A program made the position numbers and the translations under genes. This document shows positions 55,610-64,000 of a DNA stretch of 64,000 nucleotides, in pieces. Each line of letters begins with the position of its first letter. Position 1 is the stretch's first letter. The DNA is from Lactococcus sp. dk101 (GTDB lineage: Bacteria; Bacillota; Bacilli; Lactobacillales; Streptococcaceae): the NCBI RefSeq assembly GCF_009601055.1, contig NZ_WITI01000001.1:16727-80726 (forward strand), written 5' to 3'. The notes beneath the pieces were generated by a model that saw only the letters and a program-made list of their open reading frames with translations, was not told where the DNA came from and made no database searches.

Positions 55610-56446
55610 TTGAGCGATTTTAATCAATTTTTTGACCCTAGTTTTTGGCAGAAAATCTTTGAATTAAATGAGTCACCGTATCGGATCATCGTCGCTGTGC
55701 TTGACATAGCGATTGTCAGTTTCTTCTTGTATATGGCGATTCGTTATGTTCAAGGAACAAAATTGATGACATTGGTGCGTGGTGTAATTATCTTCCTTGT
55801 CATCAAGGTTATAGCAGGTTTGATTGGCTTAACGACAGTGGAGTGGTTACTCAATCAAGTCATTACTTATGGAACGATTGCGGTTGTAATCATTTTTCAA
55901 CCAGAAATTAGGCGGGCTTTGGAGAGCCTCGGTCGAACGACAGCAATCTTTACACCAACGAAAAAGGGAGCGATTGATGGGCATATTGCTGCCTATGAAA
56001 AATCATTTTCATACATGAGTGAGCGAAAAATAGGCGCTCTGATTGCCATTGAACAATCGCAGACCTTGGCAGAATATGTTTCAACAGGAATCCATCTTGA
56101 TGCTGACATCACGAGCGAATTGTTGATCAACATCTTTATTCCAAACACGCCCTTACATGACGGTGCTGTGATTGTCCAAGGTGACAAGATTGCGGTAACG
56201 AGTGCTTATCTTCCCTTGACTGAAAAATCAGGTATTTCCAAACAATTTGGGACACGACATCGTGCTGCGATTGGTCTTTCTGAAGTATCAGATGCTTTGA
56301 TTATTGTGGTTTCAGAAGAAACGGGTGGCATTTCTGTTGCCCACAACGGTGAATTTTTCGCTGATATTTCGAAGGAAAGATTCCATGAAATCTTGGTTGC
56401 CATTTTGGTTCATCCCGAGCATAAAAGAAAAGGAGATGAGAAATGA
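55610..56446 (+). CDS. cdaA: Diadenylate cyclase (c-di-AMP synthase)
   Basis: 278 residues. Start TTG at 55610, seven bases after GAGGAGGG. Three N-terminal membrane helices (about 22-90), then the DAC domain with the catalytic DGA (about 184-186) and RHRA (about 217-220). It makes c-di-AMP from two ATP, controlling potassium and osmolyte uptake. It overlaps cdaR by four bases; cdaA-cdaR-glmM is the conserved Firmicute unit in which CdaR and GlmM regulate the cyclase. Confidence 0.95.
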   Translation: MSDFNQFFDPSFWQKIFELNESPYRIIVAVLDIAIVSFFLYMAIRYVQGTKLMTLVRGVIIFLVIKVIAGLIGLTTVEWLLNQVITYGTIAVVIIFQPEIRRALESLGRTTAIFTPTKKGAIDGHIAAYEKSFSYMSERKIGALIAIEQSQTLAEYVSTGIHLDADITSELLINIFIPNTPLHDGAVIVQGDKIAVTSAYLPLTEKSGISKQFGTRHRAAIGLSEVSDALIIVVSEETGGISVAHNGEFFADISKERFHEILVAILVHPEHKRKGDEK

Positions 56447-57399
56447 GCAATAAATTTTTTACATCTAAATTTTTCTACATTTTGACTTCTGTCTTTTTTG
56501 CCATCGTTTTGTTCTTTAATGCCAATGCGACTGCTATAAGAAATGGCGGAGATACTACGAGTGGTTCAGTATATACCGCAACCATTAGCAATGTTCCGAT
56601 TGATTTGAAGTATGACAGTAACAAATATTTCGTTTCAACCACAACGTCAGTAGTGACAGTGCATTTGTCAGGCTATACCAGACTTCAGATTGCCAATGAA
56701 ACCAATGAAGACACGAGAAATTTTTATTTGTCGGTGGATTTGACCAATGCGAAAGAAGGAACGGGCGTTTATCCGATTCGGGTAGAGCAGTTACCGAGCG
56801 GTGTTAAAGCTGAAATCACACCAACATCAGCTGAAATCACGATTGAAAAGAAAGCTACAAAAGAGTTTGAGGTGACACCAAAAATTGATCCAACACAAAT
56901 TCCAACAGGCTTCAAGATTTCGTCGATTGATTTATCTGATGAAAAAGTGAAAGTGACTGCTGGGGAAGAAAGCATGAACAAGATTCAAGCCATCGAAGCT
57001 GATTTGCCAGATGATGTTACTTTGCTTGAAAATTATTCAGGCCGAATTTCATTGCGTGCGGTGGACTCTAAAGGAACGACTTTGCCTGCACAAATCAGTC
57101 CAGCAACGGTCAGAATGGATATCAAAGTGGACAAGCTTTCAAAAACAGTGCCCATCAAAGCAAAATTGACGGGAACCTTGGATAGTAGCTTATCCTCGAT
57201 GAAGACCAGTCTGTCAACGTCAGATGCTAAGATTTATGGACAAAAAGCAGATTTGGATAAAATATCAGAACTGACAGCTTCAGTCGATATGACCGGTATC
57301 AAGACCGAAAAGAAAATTCAAGTGAGTTTGCGTCAATCAGGTCTGACAGTCGATCCAAAAACAGTTGAAGTAACCTTGACACCAGTCAAGAAGAATTAA
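56443..57399 (+). CDS. cdaR: CdaA regulatory protein, YbbR domains
   Basis: 318 residues. One N-terminal membrane helix (about 9-27), then about three YbbR repeats on the outside (roughly 45-125, 135-215, 225-315), each with an IPV/VPI-type start and a VTVHLSG or VTAGEES-like strand. It binds CdaA and modulates c-di-AMP production. Translation is coupled to cdaA. Confidence 0.92.
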   Translation: MSNKFFTSKFFYILTSVFFAIVLFFNANATAIRNGGDTTSGSVYTATISNVPIDLKYDSNKYFVSTTTSVVTVHLSGYTRLQIANETNEDTRNFYLSVDLTNAKEGTGVYPIRVEQLPSGVKAEITPTSAEITIEKKATKEFEVTPKIDPTQIPTGFKISSIDLSDEKVKVTAGEESMNKIQAIEADLPDDVTLLENYSGRISLRAVDSKGTTLPAQISPATVRMDIKVDKLSKTVPIKAKLTGTLDSSLSSMKTSLSTSDAKIYGQKADLDKISELTASVDMTGIKTEKKIQVSLRQSGLTVDPKTVEVTLTPVKKN

Positions 57400-57509
57400 T
57401 AATAAAAAAACTTGCCATTTTTTGACTGCTTTGATAAACTATTATTGCGTCAATAATGACAATTAGATTAAAATTTTACATGAAATGTAAAAAACGGAGA
57501 TTAAACAAA

Positions 57510-58868
57510 ATGGGTAAATATTTTGGAACGGACGGTGTCCGTGGCGAAGCAAATGTTGAATTGACACCAGAAATGGCCTTCAAATTGGGTCGTTTCGGCG
57601 GTTATGTTTTAAGTCAACATGAAACGGGAACACCTAAAGTTTACGTGGCTCGTGACACTCGAATTTCAGGACAAATGCTTGCAACAAGCTTGATTTCAGG
57701 ACTTCTTTCAGTTGGAATTGAAGTTTATGATTTGGGCGTTATTGCAACACCCGGTGTTGCGTATTTGGTGAAAAAAGATGGAGCCTCTGCGGGCGTTATG
57801 ATTTCAGCCAGCCACAACCCTGCGCTTGACAACGGAATTAAATTCTTTGGTGGCGATGGTTTCAAACTCGAAGACGAAAAAGAACTCGAAATTGAAGCTT
57901 TGATTGATGCACCAGAGGACACATTACCACGTCCATCAGCTGAAGGATTGGGTATTTTGCATGACTACTCAACAGGTGTCCGCAAATATCAAGAATTTTT
58001 GAAATCAACCGCTGAAGGTAATTTTGAAGGTTACAAAGTTGTTTTGGACTGTGCTAACGGAGCATCACACACAAGCGCCCGTAGCGTATTTGCTGATTTG
58101 AATGCTGAATTGACTGTTCTTGGTGAAAGCCCTGACGGACTTAACATCAACGTTAAAGTAGGCTCAACACATCCAGAAGCAATGGCAGCTAAAGTCGTAG
58201 AAACAGGAAGTCAAATTGGACTTGCCTTTGACGGCGATGCTGACCGTTTGATTGCAGCTGACGAAAAAGGAAATATCATTGACGGCGACAAAATCATGTT
58301 CATCGTTTCTAAATATCTCAAAAACGAAGGAAAATTGGCACAAGATACTGTTGTAACTACAGTCATGTCAAATCTTGGTTTCCATTTGGGAGTTGAAGCT
58401 GAAGGATTGAATTCGGTTGTGACTGCTGTTGGTGACCGTTATGTTGTTGAAGAAATGAAGAAAAATCATTATAACTTTGGTGGTGAACAATCAGGACATA
58501 TGATTTTCCTTGACTACAACACAACTGGAGATGGACAATTATCAGCCATTCAACTCTTGAAAGTCTTGCGTGATACTGGAAAACCTTTATCAGAATTGGC
58601 AAGCGAAGTCACAATTTACCCACAAAAATTGACCAATATCCGTGTGGCCAACAATGCAGCTAAAGACGGTGCAATGGAAGTGCCTGCGATCAAAGCAATC
58701 ATTGCTGAAATGGAAACAAAGATGGATGGTCAAGGTCGAATTCTTGTCCGCCCTTCAGGTACAGAACCACTCTTGCGCGTCATGGCTGAAGCACCAACAA
58801 CTGAAATGGTCAACGAAGTAGTAGATACGATTTCAGCTGTTGTTGAACAAGAAATCGGCGTGAAATAA
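57510..58868 (+). CDS. glmM: Phosphoglucosamine mutase
   Basis: 452 residues from the ATG at 57510, nine bases after CGGAGA. Interconverts glucosamine 6- and 1-phosphate on the way to UDP-GlcNAc. Opening [15 protein letters not shown], active serine in MISASHNP (about 97-104), metal loop DGDADRL (about 240-246), sugar loop GGEQSGHM (about 325-332) and phosphate loop [10 protein letters not shown] (about 413-422). It also inhibits CdaA in relatives. Confidence 0.96.
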   Translation: MGKYFGTDGVRGEANVELTPEMAFKLGRFGGYVLSQHETGTPKVYVARDTRISGQMLATSLISGLLSVGIEVYDLGVIATPGVAYLVKKDGASAGVMISASHNPALDNGIKFFGGDGFKLEDEKELEIEALIDAPEDTLPRPSAEGLGILHDYSTGVRKYQEFLKSTAEGNFEGYKVVLDCANGASHTSARSVFADLNAELTVLGESPDGLNINVKVGSTHPEAMAAKVVETGSQIGLAFDGDADRLIAADEKGNIIDGDKIMFIVSKYLKNEGKLAQDTVVTTVMSNLGFHLGVEAEGLNSVVTAVGDRYVVEEMKKNHYNFGGEQSGHMIFLDYNTTGDGQLSAIQLLKVLRDTGKPLSELASEVTIYPQKLTNIRVANNAAKDGAMEVPAIKAIIAEMETKMDGQGRILVRPSGTEPLLRVMAEAPTTEMVNEVVDTISAVVEQEIGVK

Positions 58869-58948
58869 GCGTAATAAATAAATGACTTCATGTGAGCATG
58901 TCTGTCAATAAAATGCTAAAATGAAGTTATCAAAATGAAAGAAAAATA

Positions 58949-59434
58949 ATGTTTGGTTTTGGTAAGAAAAAAATAGTCAAAGCGGACAAAATTCTGTACA
59001 GTCCCTTTGATGGTCATGTTTTTAAAATGGAAGAAGTGACAGATCCTGTATTCTCGAAAAAAATTTTGGGAGATGGATTTGCACTTTCTCCAGAAAGTTC
59101 AGTAATTTTGGCGCCTGTTGCTGCAAAGGTTGTCCTTGTGGAAGGTCATGCCATCGGTTTTGTCAGAGCTGACGGACTTGAAGTCTTGCTTCATTTGGGG
59201 ATTGATACGGTCAATTTGGCTGGTCTGCCCTTTCAATTTTCCGTCAAAAAAGGCGATGTGGTCGAAGGTGGACAAGAAATCGGACAGGTCGACTGGCAGG
59301 CAGTCGAGAAAGCTGGCTATGAAAAAACAACGCTCATTCTTTTCACTAATGCTAATCAGTGTTTTAATAGTTTTGACATCAATTATGGTGACGTTAAAGC
59401 AGGAACACCACTTGGTGCTGCCAGCGTGAAATAG
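58949..59434 (+). CDS. PTS glucose-type EIIA protein
   Basis: 161 residues, a free EIIA of the glucose/trehalose family. SPFDGHVFKMEEVTDPVFS (about 18-36), APVAAKVV (about 54-61), and the phosphorylated His in VLLHLGIDTVNL (about His81). HPr passes phosphate to it; it would serve an EIIBC lacking its own EIIA. Next to pgmB, whose substrate comes from trehalose or maltose phosphorolysis, which suggests a trehalose-type PTS, though no permease gene is here. Confidence 0.88.
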   Translation: MFGFGKKKIVKADKILYSPFDGHVFKMEEVTDPVFSKKILGDGFALSPESSVILAPVAAKVVLVEGHAIGFVRADGLEVLLHLGIDTVNLAGLPFQFSVKKGDVVEGGQEIGQVDWQAVEKAGYEKTTLILFTNANQCFNSFDINYGDVKAGTPLGAASVK

Positions 59435-59470
59435 TTGGAAAAATAAATGTAAAAGAAAGTGAATAAACCC

Positions 59471-60142
59471 ATGTTTAAAGCAGTATTATTTGACCTTGAC
59501 GGTGTCATTACTGACACTGCCGAATACCATTTTCGTGCATGGAAAGCCCTCGCCGAAGAAATCGGAATTGACGGTGTTGACCGTGAATTCAATGAACAAT
59601 TAAAAGGTGTCTCTCGTGAAGATTCACTCAAAAAAATTCTTGCCCTCGGTGGACAAGAAAACAAATATTCAGCAGCCGAATTTGCTGAACTTGCACAACG
59701 CAAGAATGACAATTATGTTCAAATGATTCAAGACGTTTCACCAGAAGATGTTTATCCAGGTATTTTACAACTTTTGAAAGATTTGCGTGCCAACGGTGTA
59801 AAAATCGCCCTTGCCTCAGCTTCAAAAAATGGCCCATTTTTGCTTGAACGCATGGCTCTGACTTCTTATTTTGACGCCATTGCTGATCCTGCCAAAGTTG
59901 CAGCTTCTAAACCAGCACCAGATATTTTTATTGCTGCAGCAGAAGCAGTTGGAACAACTGGACAAGACTCAATCGGACTTGAAGACAGCCAAGCTGGTAT
60001 TCAAGCCATTAAGGATTCAGGAGCGCTCCCAATCGGTGTTGGTCGTCCAGAAGATTTGGGATTTGATATCGTTGTTGTGCCAGACACATCGCATTATACT
60101 TTCGAATTTTTGAAAAAAGTTTGGGAAGAAAATCGCGGTTAA
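59471..60142 (+). CDS. pgmB: Beta-phosphoglucomutase
   Basis: 223 residues, HAD fold. Starts [20 protein letters not shown] with Asp8 and Asp10, cap with [10 protein letters not shown] (about 44-53), motif [12 protein letters not shown], Lys in [10 protein letters not shown] and motif [13 protein letters not shown]. It closely resembles the well-studied L. lactis enzyme as I remember it. Interconverts beta-glucose 1-phosphate and glucose 6-phosphate. The ATG at 59471 is chosen over the GTG at 59459 by family length; neither has a strong ribosome site. Confidence 0.95.
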   Translation: MFKAVLFDLDGVITDTAEYHFRAWKALAEEIGIDGVDREFNEQLKGVSREDSLKKILALGGQENKYSAAEFAELAQRKNDNYVQMIQDVSPEDVYPGILQLLKDLRANGVKIALASASKNGPFLLERMALTSYFDAIADPAKVAASKPAPDIFIAAAEAVGTTGQDSIGLEDSQAGIQAIKDSGALPIGVGRPEDLGFDIVVVPDTSHYTFEFLKKVWEENRG

Positions 60143-60179
60143 TGCGACTGAACCAATATATAAAATCGAACACACTTTC

Positions 60180-60210
60180 AAAGTCTGTCAGTACTGACAG
60201 ACTTTTTTTG
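60180..60210 (+). terminator. Terminator after pgmB built on the dispersed palindrome
   Basis: AAGTCTGTCAGT/ACTGACAGACTT perfect palindrome (60181-60204) with seven T; core 60186-60199 exact. Confidence 0.9.
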
Positions 60211-60229
60211 TGATTATAGTCTGTCAGAA

Positions 60230-60258
60230 TTGAAAATCATTTTCATAACGATTATAAT
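60230..60258 (+). promoter_or_regulatory. GDSL esterase promoter with Fur-family-like box
   Basis: TTGAAA (60230-60235), 17-base spacer, TATAAT (60253-60258). TGAAAATCATTTTCA (60231-60245) is a perfect 7-1-7 inverted repeat and matches the Fur/PerR/Zur consensus pattern at 12 of 14 fixed positions. It covers the -35, so a repressor is plausible. Confidence 0.65.
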
Positions 60259-60327
60259 AGAGAAGGACTTTAGGGGAGCTATAAAAACTCAAATCACGAA
60301 AAAAACAGTATTAGAGGTCCACTTATT

Positions 60328-60342
60328 GAGCCGGAAAGGCTC
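60328..60342 (+). promoter_or_regulatory. Leader hairpin next to the ribosome site
   Basis: GAGCC-GGAAA-GGCTC, one base before CGAAAGGAG. It is stable and close enough to influence access to the ribosome site; it has no T-run. Confidence 0.5.
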
Positions 60343-60356
60343 GAAAGGAGAATGTC

Positions 60357-60941
60357 ACGAAAATAGTAATCTTCGGTGATTCAATCACCAACGGTTATGG
60401 CTATCAATCGGCTTCTGCTTCACAGATTTTGAAAGAAAAATGTGAGCTTTTGGCCAGTCAAAATGGACTTGCTTTAGACGTTCGTTTGCATGGATTAAAT
60501 GGCGACACCAGCCAGCGTGCAATGGAGCGCTTGCCACTCGTTCTCAAAGAAGAGGCAGACCGAGTCTTCATTTTCTTTGGTGCCAATGATTCAGCTAATT
60601 ATGAACCAATTTCGCCCGTCAGTTTTTATCGTTATTTAGAAGACATGGTTGAGCAAATCGGCCCTAAAAAAGTTGTTCTTATTACGCCACCTTATCATAA
60701 TGATAAGTTTGAACCTGATTTGCGTAACAATAAAAATCTGCTGCGTTATGGCGAACAAACCAAAGCGGTTGGACAAGCACAAAATGTTCCTGTTCTTGAC
60801 TTACACGCCACCATGTCAGCACTGACAGACCCAAATCTCTGCTTGCAGGCTGATGGTCTCCATTTTTCAGAGCTTGGATATGAGGTTTTGTCAGAACTTA
60901 TGGTTCAATTTCTCATAAAAGAAGCGAAATTAAAAGAATAG
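60357..60941 (+). CDS. GDSL/SGNH family esterase with an ACG start
   Basis: 194 residues if read from ACG at 60357, six bases after AAAGGAG. The protein opens (T/M)KIVIFGDSITNGYGYQ, which holds the block I nucleophile Ser; block III FFGANDS (about 62-68) and block V DGLHFSELGY (about 168-177) with Asp and His complete the SGNH set. No ATG, GTG or TTG precedes the GDS motif in frame; the nearby ATG at 60352 gives only four codons. So either ACG is used or the start has been lost. Lipase, acyl-esterase or deacetylase activity is possible. It contains the palindrome at 60814. Confidence 0.75.
   Translation, partial: TKIVIFGDSITNGYGYQSASASQILKEKCELLASQNGLALDVRLHGLNGDTSQRAMERLPLVLKEEADRVFIFFGANDSANYEPISPVSFYRYLEDMVEQIGPKKVVLITPPYHNDKFEPDLRNNKNLLRYGEQTKAVGQAQNVPVLDLHATMSALTDPNLCLQADGLHFSELGYEVLSELMVQFLIKEAKLKE
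60814..60827. repeat. Dispersed palindrome inside the GDSL esterase gene
   Basis: Exact TGTCAGCACTGACA (reads M-S-A-L-T). Confidence 0.85.
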
Positions 60942-60957
60942 GTTAAGTTAAAAAAAC

Positions 60958-60963
60958 TATAAT
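60958..60963 (+). promoter_or_regulatory. TATAAT six bases before an ATG (leaderless candidate)
   Basis: TATAAT (60958-60963), six bases, then ATG at 60970. Transcription should begin on the A of ATG; the weak ACAGGC before it is too close to be a ribosome site. Confidence 0.55.
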
Positions 60964-60969
60964 ACAGGC

Positions 60970-61542
60970 ATGAAAAAATACTTAAAATTAAGTGTTATCG
61001 CCATTATTTTGAGCATGACAGTGATATCAGCTCAAGCAGACACGACCACAAACACCACAGCTTCAAGCAGCGCTAGTAGCTCATCATCAACTGCCAGTAC
61101 GACCAGTACTCAGGCAAGTTCAAGCAGTGCCAGCAATTTAAAAACAGCCAGTACGCCAGCAAGTAGCCAGACGGTTGCTAGCACAACGGCACAAAACACG
61201 GCACAAAATACAGCAACGAATGCAACGACAAACAATCAGCCAAATGCTGGAGGCCAAACGAATGGAACACCGCAGTCATCATCTCAGCAAGGTTCGACGG
61301 GTTCGTCAACCACAGTCATCAAAGAAACGGTCTATAATAATGCGTCAAAAGCAAGTTCAAGTAATCTGTTAACGATAATTTTATCGAGTTTGTCAGCGTT
61401 GGTAACGATTGTAGGGGGATTGATTGCCTTTTTCAAACACCTTCACAAAAAAGTGAAAGGGAGTCAAGAAAACGCAAATTCACAACAAGAAAAAGCTATC
61501 CCTGCTTCGTCAGCACTGACACGTCGGAAAAGACATTCATAA
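60970..61542 (+). CDS. Secreted Ser/Thr-rich protein with C-terminal membrane helix
   Basis: 190 residues. Signal peptide (about 1-23, ending SAQA), a low-complexity Ser/Thr/Ala/Asn/Gln stretch (about 24-125), a membrane helix (about 133-155) and a basic cytoplasmic tail (HLHKKVKGS, RRKRHS). It resembles a glycosylatable surface stalk. No LPXTG motif, so the helix is the anchor. Unknown function. It is 18 bases before tsaE and probably leaderless. Confidence 0.7.
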   Translation: MKKYLKLSVIAIILSMTVISAQADTTTNTTASSSASSSSSTASTTSTQASSSSASNLKTASTPASSQTVASTTAQNTAQNTATNATTNNQPNAGGQTNGTPQSSSQQGSTGSSTTVIKETVYNNASKASSSNLLTIILSSLSALVTIVGGLIAFFKHLHKKVKGSQENANSQQEKAIPASSALTRRKRHS

Positions 61543-61561
61543 AAAGGAATAGAGGAGTATA

Positions 61562-62011
61562 ATGAAATTTAACGAAAAAGAAATGTTGGCATTTGCCGAA
61601 AAACTAGGAAGAAAAATTGAAGTACAAGATATCATCGTCTTGACAGGAGAACTAGGCGCTGGAAAAACTACCTTTGTCAAGGGCTTGGCACTTGGCCTTG
61701 ACATTGCACAAATGATTAAGAGCCCAACTTATACGATTGTTCGCGAATATGAAGGGCGTTTGCCACTTTATCACATGGATGTCTATCGGATTGGTGACGA
61801 TCCAGATTCGTTTGATATGGACGATTATTTGTTTGGTGACGGCGTTTCAGTCATCGAATGGGGCGAATTATTAGGAAAAGATTTACCCGATGATTATTTG
61901 GAAATCGTTTTTGATAAATATGTTGATAGTTTTGATACGAATGCCAATCGTGCCATTCGTTTGATTGCTCACGGCGAACGCTATGAAAAATTAGTACAAG
62001 AATTAGACTAA
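61562..62011 (+). CDS. tsaE: tRNA threonylcarbamoyladenosine biosynthesis ATPase
   Basis: 149 residues. Walker A GELGAGKTTFVKGLA (29-43), SPTYTIVREYEG (about 60-71) and LYHMDVYRI (about 74-82). With TsaB and TsaD it makes the t6A modification of ANN-reading tRNAs. In lactococci and streptococci it sits before an LCP-family gene, as here. A terminator follows. Confidence 0.94.
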   Translation: MKFNEKEMLAFAEKLGRKIEVQDIIVLTGELGAGKTTFVKGLALGLDIAQMIKSPTYTIVREYEGRLPLYHMDVYRIGDDPDSFDMDDYLFGDGVSVIEWGELLGKDLPDDYLEIVFDKYVDSFDTNANRAIRLIAHGERYEKLVQELD

Positions 62012-62026
62012 TATGAAAATAAAACT

Positions 62027-62048
62027 GAGCAAAAAATTGCTCTTTTTT
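62027..62048 (+). terminator. Terminator after tsaE
   Basis: GAGCAA-AAAA-TTGCTC with six T. Confidence 0.85.
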
Positions 62049-62120
62049 ATTTTATTTTGACAAAAAGATGATAAAAAAGAATAAAAATATTTAATTTGTT
62101 ATTGTTAATCGGTCAAAATT

Positions 62121-62129
62121 TGGTATAAT
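62121..62129 (+). promoter_or_regulatory. Extended -10 six bases before the LCP ATG (leaderless candidate)
   Basis: TGG then TATAAT (62124-62129) with a possible -35 TTGTTA (62102-62107, 16-base spacer). Six bases separate it from the ATG at 62136, so the mRNA should begin at the start codon. Confidence 0.6.
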
Positions 62130-62135
62130 GCTAAT

Positions 62136-63617
62136 ATGAAACTATGGATGAAATCTCTCCTGATGACAGGAGCAATTGTTTTAATAACCGTTGGAGCGGC
62201 GGCGTCATATGTATATGCAGTATCGAAATCGACCGTCAATGCGCTCAAAACAACATATACTGATGTGGGGAATAAAGATACTGCAAAAGTATTGAAAGCC
62301 ACAGAACCGTTAACGATTGTCTTGCTAGGAGTTGACACAGGTGGTGTCGGTCGTGGAACTTCTGATGATTGGAATGGGAACTCAGACTCACAAATCGTGA
62401 TGACATTAAATCCGAAGACCAACACAACCACAATGGTTTCAATGGAACGTGATACCATGACCAATATCTTGGATACTGACGGAAATGTTGTTTCTACTCA
62501 AAAGATGAATGCTGCCTACCCAATGGGCTTCAATGCGGGTGGAACATCTAAAGGACTAGAAACAGCCGTTGGCTATTCCATGAAGACGATTGGTGAACAA
62601 GCAGGAGTTGAAGTGGATAATTTTGTGACCATCAACTTTGATGGCTTGATCAATCTGGTTGATGCAGTCGGCGGGGTGGATATTTACAACGACCCTAAAC
62701 TGATTGCCGCTTCAACATCCACCTATCCAAATCCAAATCATGAAATTTTTATTTCTGATACGGAGCCTCAATACACAGCCCGCGTTGCATCTGGTTGGCA
62801 GCACATCAATGGTGAACAGGCACTCGTTTATACGCGTGACCGTCATCACCGTGTGGGAGGCGACTACGGACGTCAAGTGGCACAACGTCAAGTCATTTCT
62901 GCTTTGATGAAAAAATTGTTGGCATTGGATAATTTGACACAATATCAAAAAATATTGGACGAAGCATCAAAAGACTTCAAAACCAATATTCCAATCACAA
63001 CATCAACCCTGTCTTACCTTTTAGGTTACAAGGATTGTTTCAAAAAAGTTGTCTCAATTCAGTATCAAGGATTGGGTGAAACTGTCAATGGTGGCTCATA
63101 TCAATTCATTCCGACCAATATGTATCTTGGTATTCAAAACGTCATGAGACAATCGCTTGGCCAGTCTAGTGTGACAACCTTGCCTTCTCATTTGATTACC
63201 TATGAGACCTATTTTAGTGGCTCAACACCTGGCTATGAAATGCCTTCTGCGACTGTCACAGAAAATGGCAAACAAACGTCATACGGAATTGATAAGACGG
63301 GTACCCTCGTTGCGATTACAGATGCAAATGCTTCGCAATATACATCAATCAATCTCGGAAGTACAGTCTCGCAAAGTTCGACATCAACTTCAAGTACGTC
63401 AAGTAGCTCAAGCACCGCTTCAACAACGAGTGGCACGACAACATCGTCAAGTGCAAGCACTACGACAGAAAGTAGTGTGCCGTCAGGACTGACAGCAACA
63501 GGAACGACTGGTGTTTATAAATCACCAAACGGATACGATGTTTATTACAAGAATGGCTATTATGTTTATAATTCTGGAAAATTATATCCAGATGGAACAA
63601 AATATCCAGGACAATAA
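62136..63617 (+). CDS. LytR-CpsA-Psr family ligase with Ser/Thr-rich tail
   Basis: 493 residues: one N-terminal membrane helix (about 7-28), LCP catalytic domain (about 45-310) with LLGVDTGGVGRG (about 64-75), DSQIVMTLNPKTNTTTMVSM (about 87-106) followed by ERDT, VGGVDIYND and DYGRQVAQRQV, all expected for enzymes that move teichoic acids or polysaccharides from lipid carrier to peptidoglycan. A second domain (about 310-400) is followed by a Ser/Thr stretch (about 408-450) and a Tyr/Gly-rich C-terminus (about 462-493). Compare the degenerate LCP at 10754. Probably leaderless mRNA. Confidence 0.88.
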   Translation: MKLWMKSLLMTGAIVLITVGAAASYVYAVSKSTVNALKTTYTDVGNKDTAKVLKATEPLTIVLLGVDTGGVGRGTSDDWNGNSDSQIVMTLNPKTNTTTMVSMERDTMTNILDTDGNVVSTQKMNAAYPMGFNAGGTSKGLETAVGYSMKTIGEQAGVEVDNFVTINFDGLINLVDAVGGVDIYNDPKLIAASTSTYPNPNHEIFISDTEPQYTARVASGWQHINGEQALVYTRDRHHRVGGDYGRQVAQRQVISALMKKLLALDNLTQYQKILDEASKDFKTNIPITTSTLSYLLGYKDCFKKVVSIQYQGLGETVNGGSYQFIPTNMYLGIQNVMRQSLGQSSVTTLPSHLITYETYFSGSTPGYEMPSATVTENGKQTSYGIDKTGTLVAITDANASQYTSINLGSTVSQSSTSTSSTSSSSSTASTTSGTTTSSSASTTTESSVPSGLTATGTTGVYKSPNGYDVYYKNGYYVYNSGKLYPDGTKYPGQ

Positions 63618-63663
63618 CTTCTTGAATAATTGATAAAATAAGAATAATATGATAGAATAAATT

Positions 63664-63709
63664 CTGTTGGGATTTCATTGGATTGAAAACCCAGCAGGAT
63701 TTTTATTTT
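63664..63709 (+). terminator. Terminator after the LCP gene
   Basis: CTGTTGGG/CCCAGCAG (63664-63671, 63690-63697, one G-T pair) followed by TTTTTATTTTG. It is directly followed by a one-mismatch copy of the dispersed palindrome (63709-63722). Confidence 0.7.
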
Positions 63710-63723
63710 GTCAGTACGGACAA

Positions 63724-64000
63724 GGTTCAGTAGCTCAGCTGCGATTTCGACTGTTTGCTTCAGCAAACTAGCGAGAATCGACAAGCCAATCAAAGCTATT
63801 TGAATTCCTCAATTTCTGAGGTCAACGGTACAAATATAAAAACGGTTCAGTAGCTCAGCTGCGACTTCGACTGTTTGCTTCAGCAAACTAGCGAGAATCG
63901 ACAAGCCAGTCATAGCTATATGAATTCCTCAGTTCCTGAGGTCAACGGTACTCGTATAAAAACGGTTCAGTAGCTCAGCTGCGATTTCGACTGTTTGCTT
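63724..64000. repeat. 120-base tandem repeat, continuing past the window
   Basis: Units start at GGTTCAGTAGCTCAGC at 63724, 63844 and 63964, exactly 120 bases apart; the third is cut by the window end. Units 1 and 2 differ at about nine positions, mostly in the right half. Each carries GTTTGC-TTCA-GCAAAC-type and CCTCA/TGAGG hairpins. Reading frames crossing it are interrupted or repeat-derived, so it is not a gene in itself. Nature unknown. Confidence 0.85.

Noticed and set aside
63724..64000. CRISPR array at the window end
   Set aside because: The 120-base period is far too long, the whole unit repeats without unique spacers, and no cas gene is nearby.

Overview
This window looks like a Lactococcus chromosome (low-GC Gram-positive, strong AGGAG-type ribosome binding sites). 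Support comes from the pnp/cysE/cysS/mrnC, infC-rpmI-rplT, aspartate aminotransferase/asnS and cdaA-cdaR-glmM groups, a beta-phosphoglucomutase that closely matches my recollection of the L. lactis enzyme, and CcpA-type cre sites. The genus is an inference from gene content; I cannot name the species.

Layout. 1-3682 is the late end of a prophage: baseplate/receptor-binding genes, holin, XhlA-like protein and an amidase endolysin. 3683-4750 has no protein gene. It holds a tRNA with anticodon CAU, a tRNA-like element, and a series of very short promoter-hairpin-terminator modules; three of their promoters share a 15-base cre-like box. 4831-5796 is host prs. 6097-11650 encodes surface and secreted proteins: a duplicated-domain lipoprotein, two near-identical DUF5648-type secreted proteins (the first broken by a stop codon), a Ser/Thr-rich membrane protein and a degenerate LytR-CpsA-Psr protein with a natural hexahistidine run. 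11766-22182 is a surface-polysaccharide locus in two convergent arms: rightward glycosyltransferases, the last one frameshifted, and leftward licD-like, GT4, flippase and GT2 genes. 22537-50181 is mostly housekeeping: pnp, cysE, cysS, mrnC, mnmG, infC-rpmI-rplT, an MprF-like gene, dinG, an aminotransferase, asnS, an Rgg regulator, thiN, ligA and a lipid kinase. 50310-63617 carries msmK, nifJ, cdaA-cdaR-glmM, a PTS EIIA, pgmB, a GDSL esterase, tsaE and a canonical LCP ligase. 63724 to the end is a 120-base tandem repeat that runs out of the window.

The most striking signals are not genes. (1) The 14-base palindrome TGTCAG-NN-CTGACA occurs exactly 16 times outside the prophage. Nine copies lie inside genes in two reading frames and several form terminator stems, which is the distribution expected of an uptake-type or highly iterated palindrome. 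(2) The small-RNA array lies at the prophage right end. (3) Several genes have a -10 box ending 5-6 bases before the ATG, which predicts leaderless mRNAs. (4) The endolysin has a perfectly placed internal start for a separate C-terminal domain. (5) infC starts with ATA and a GDSL esterase appears to start with ACG. No transposase, CRISPR array or rRNA was seen.
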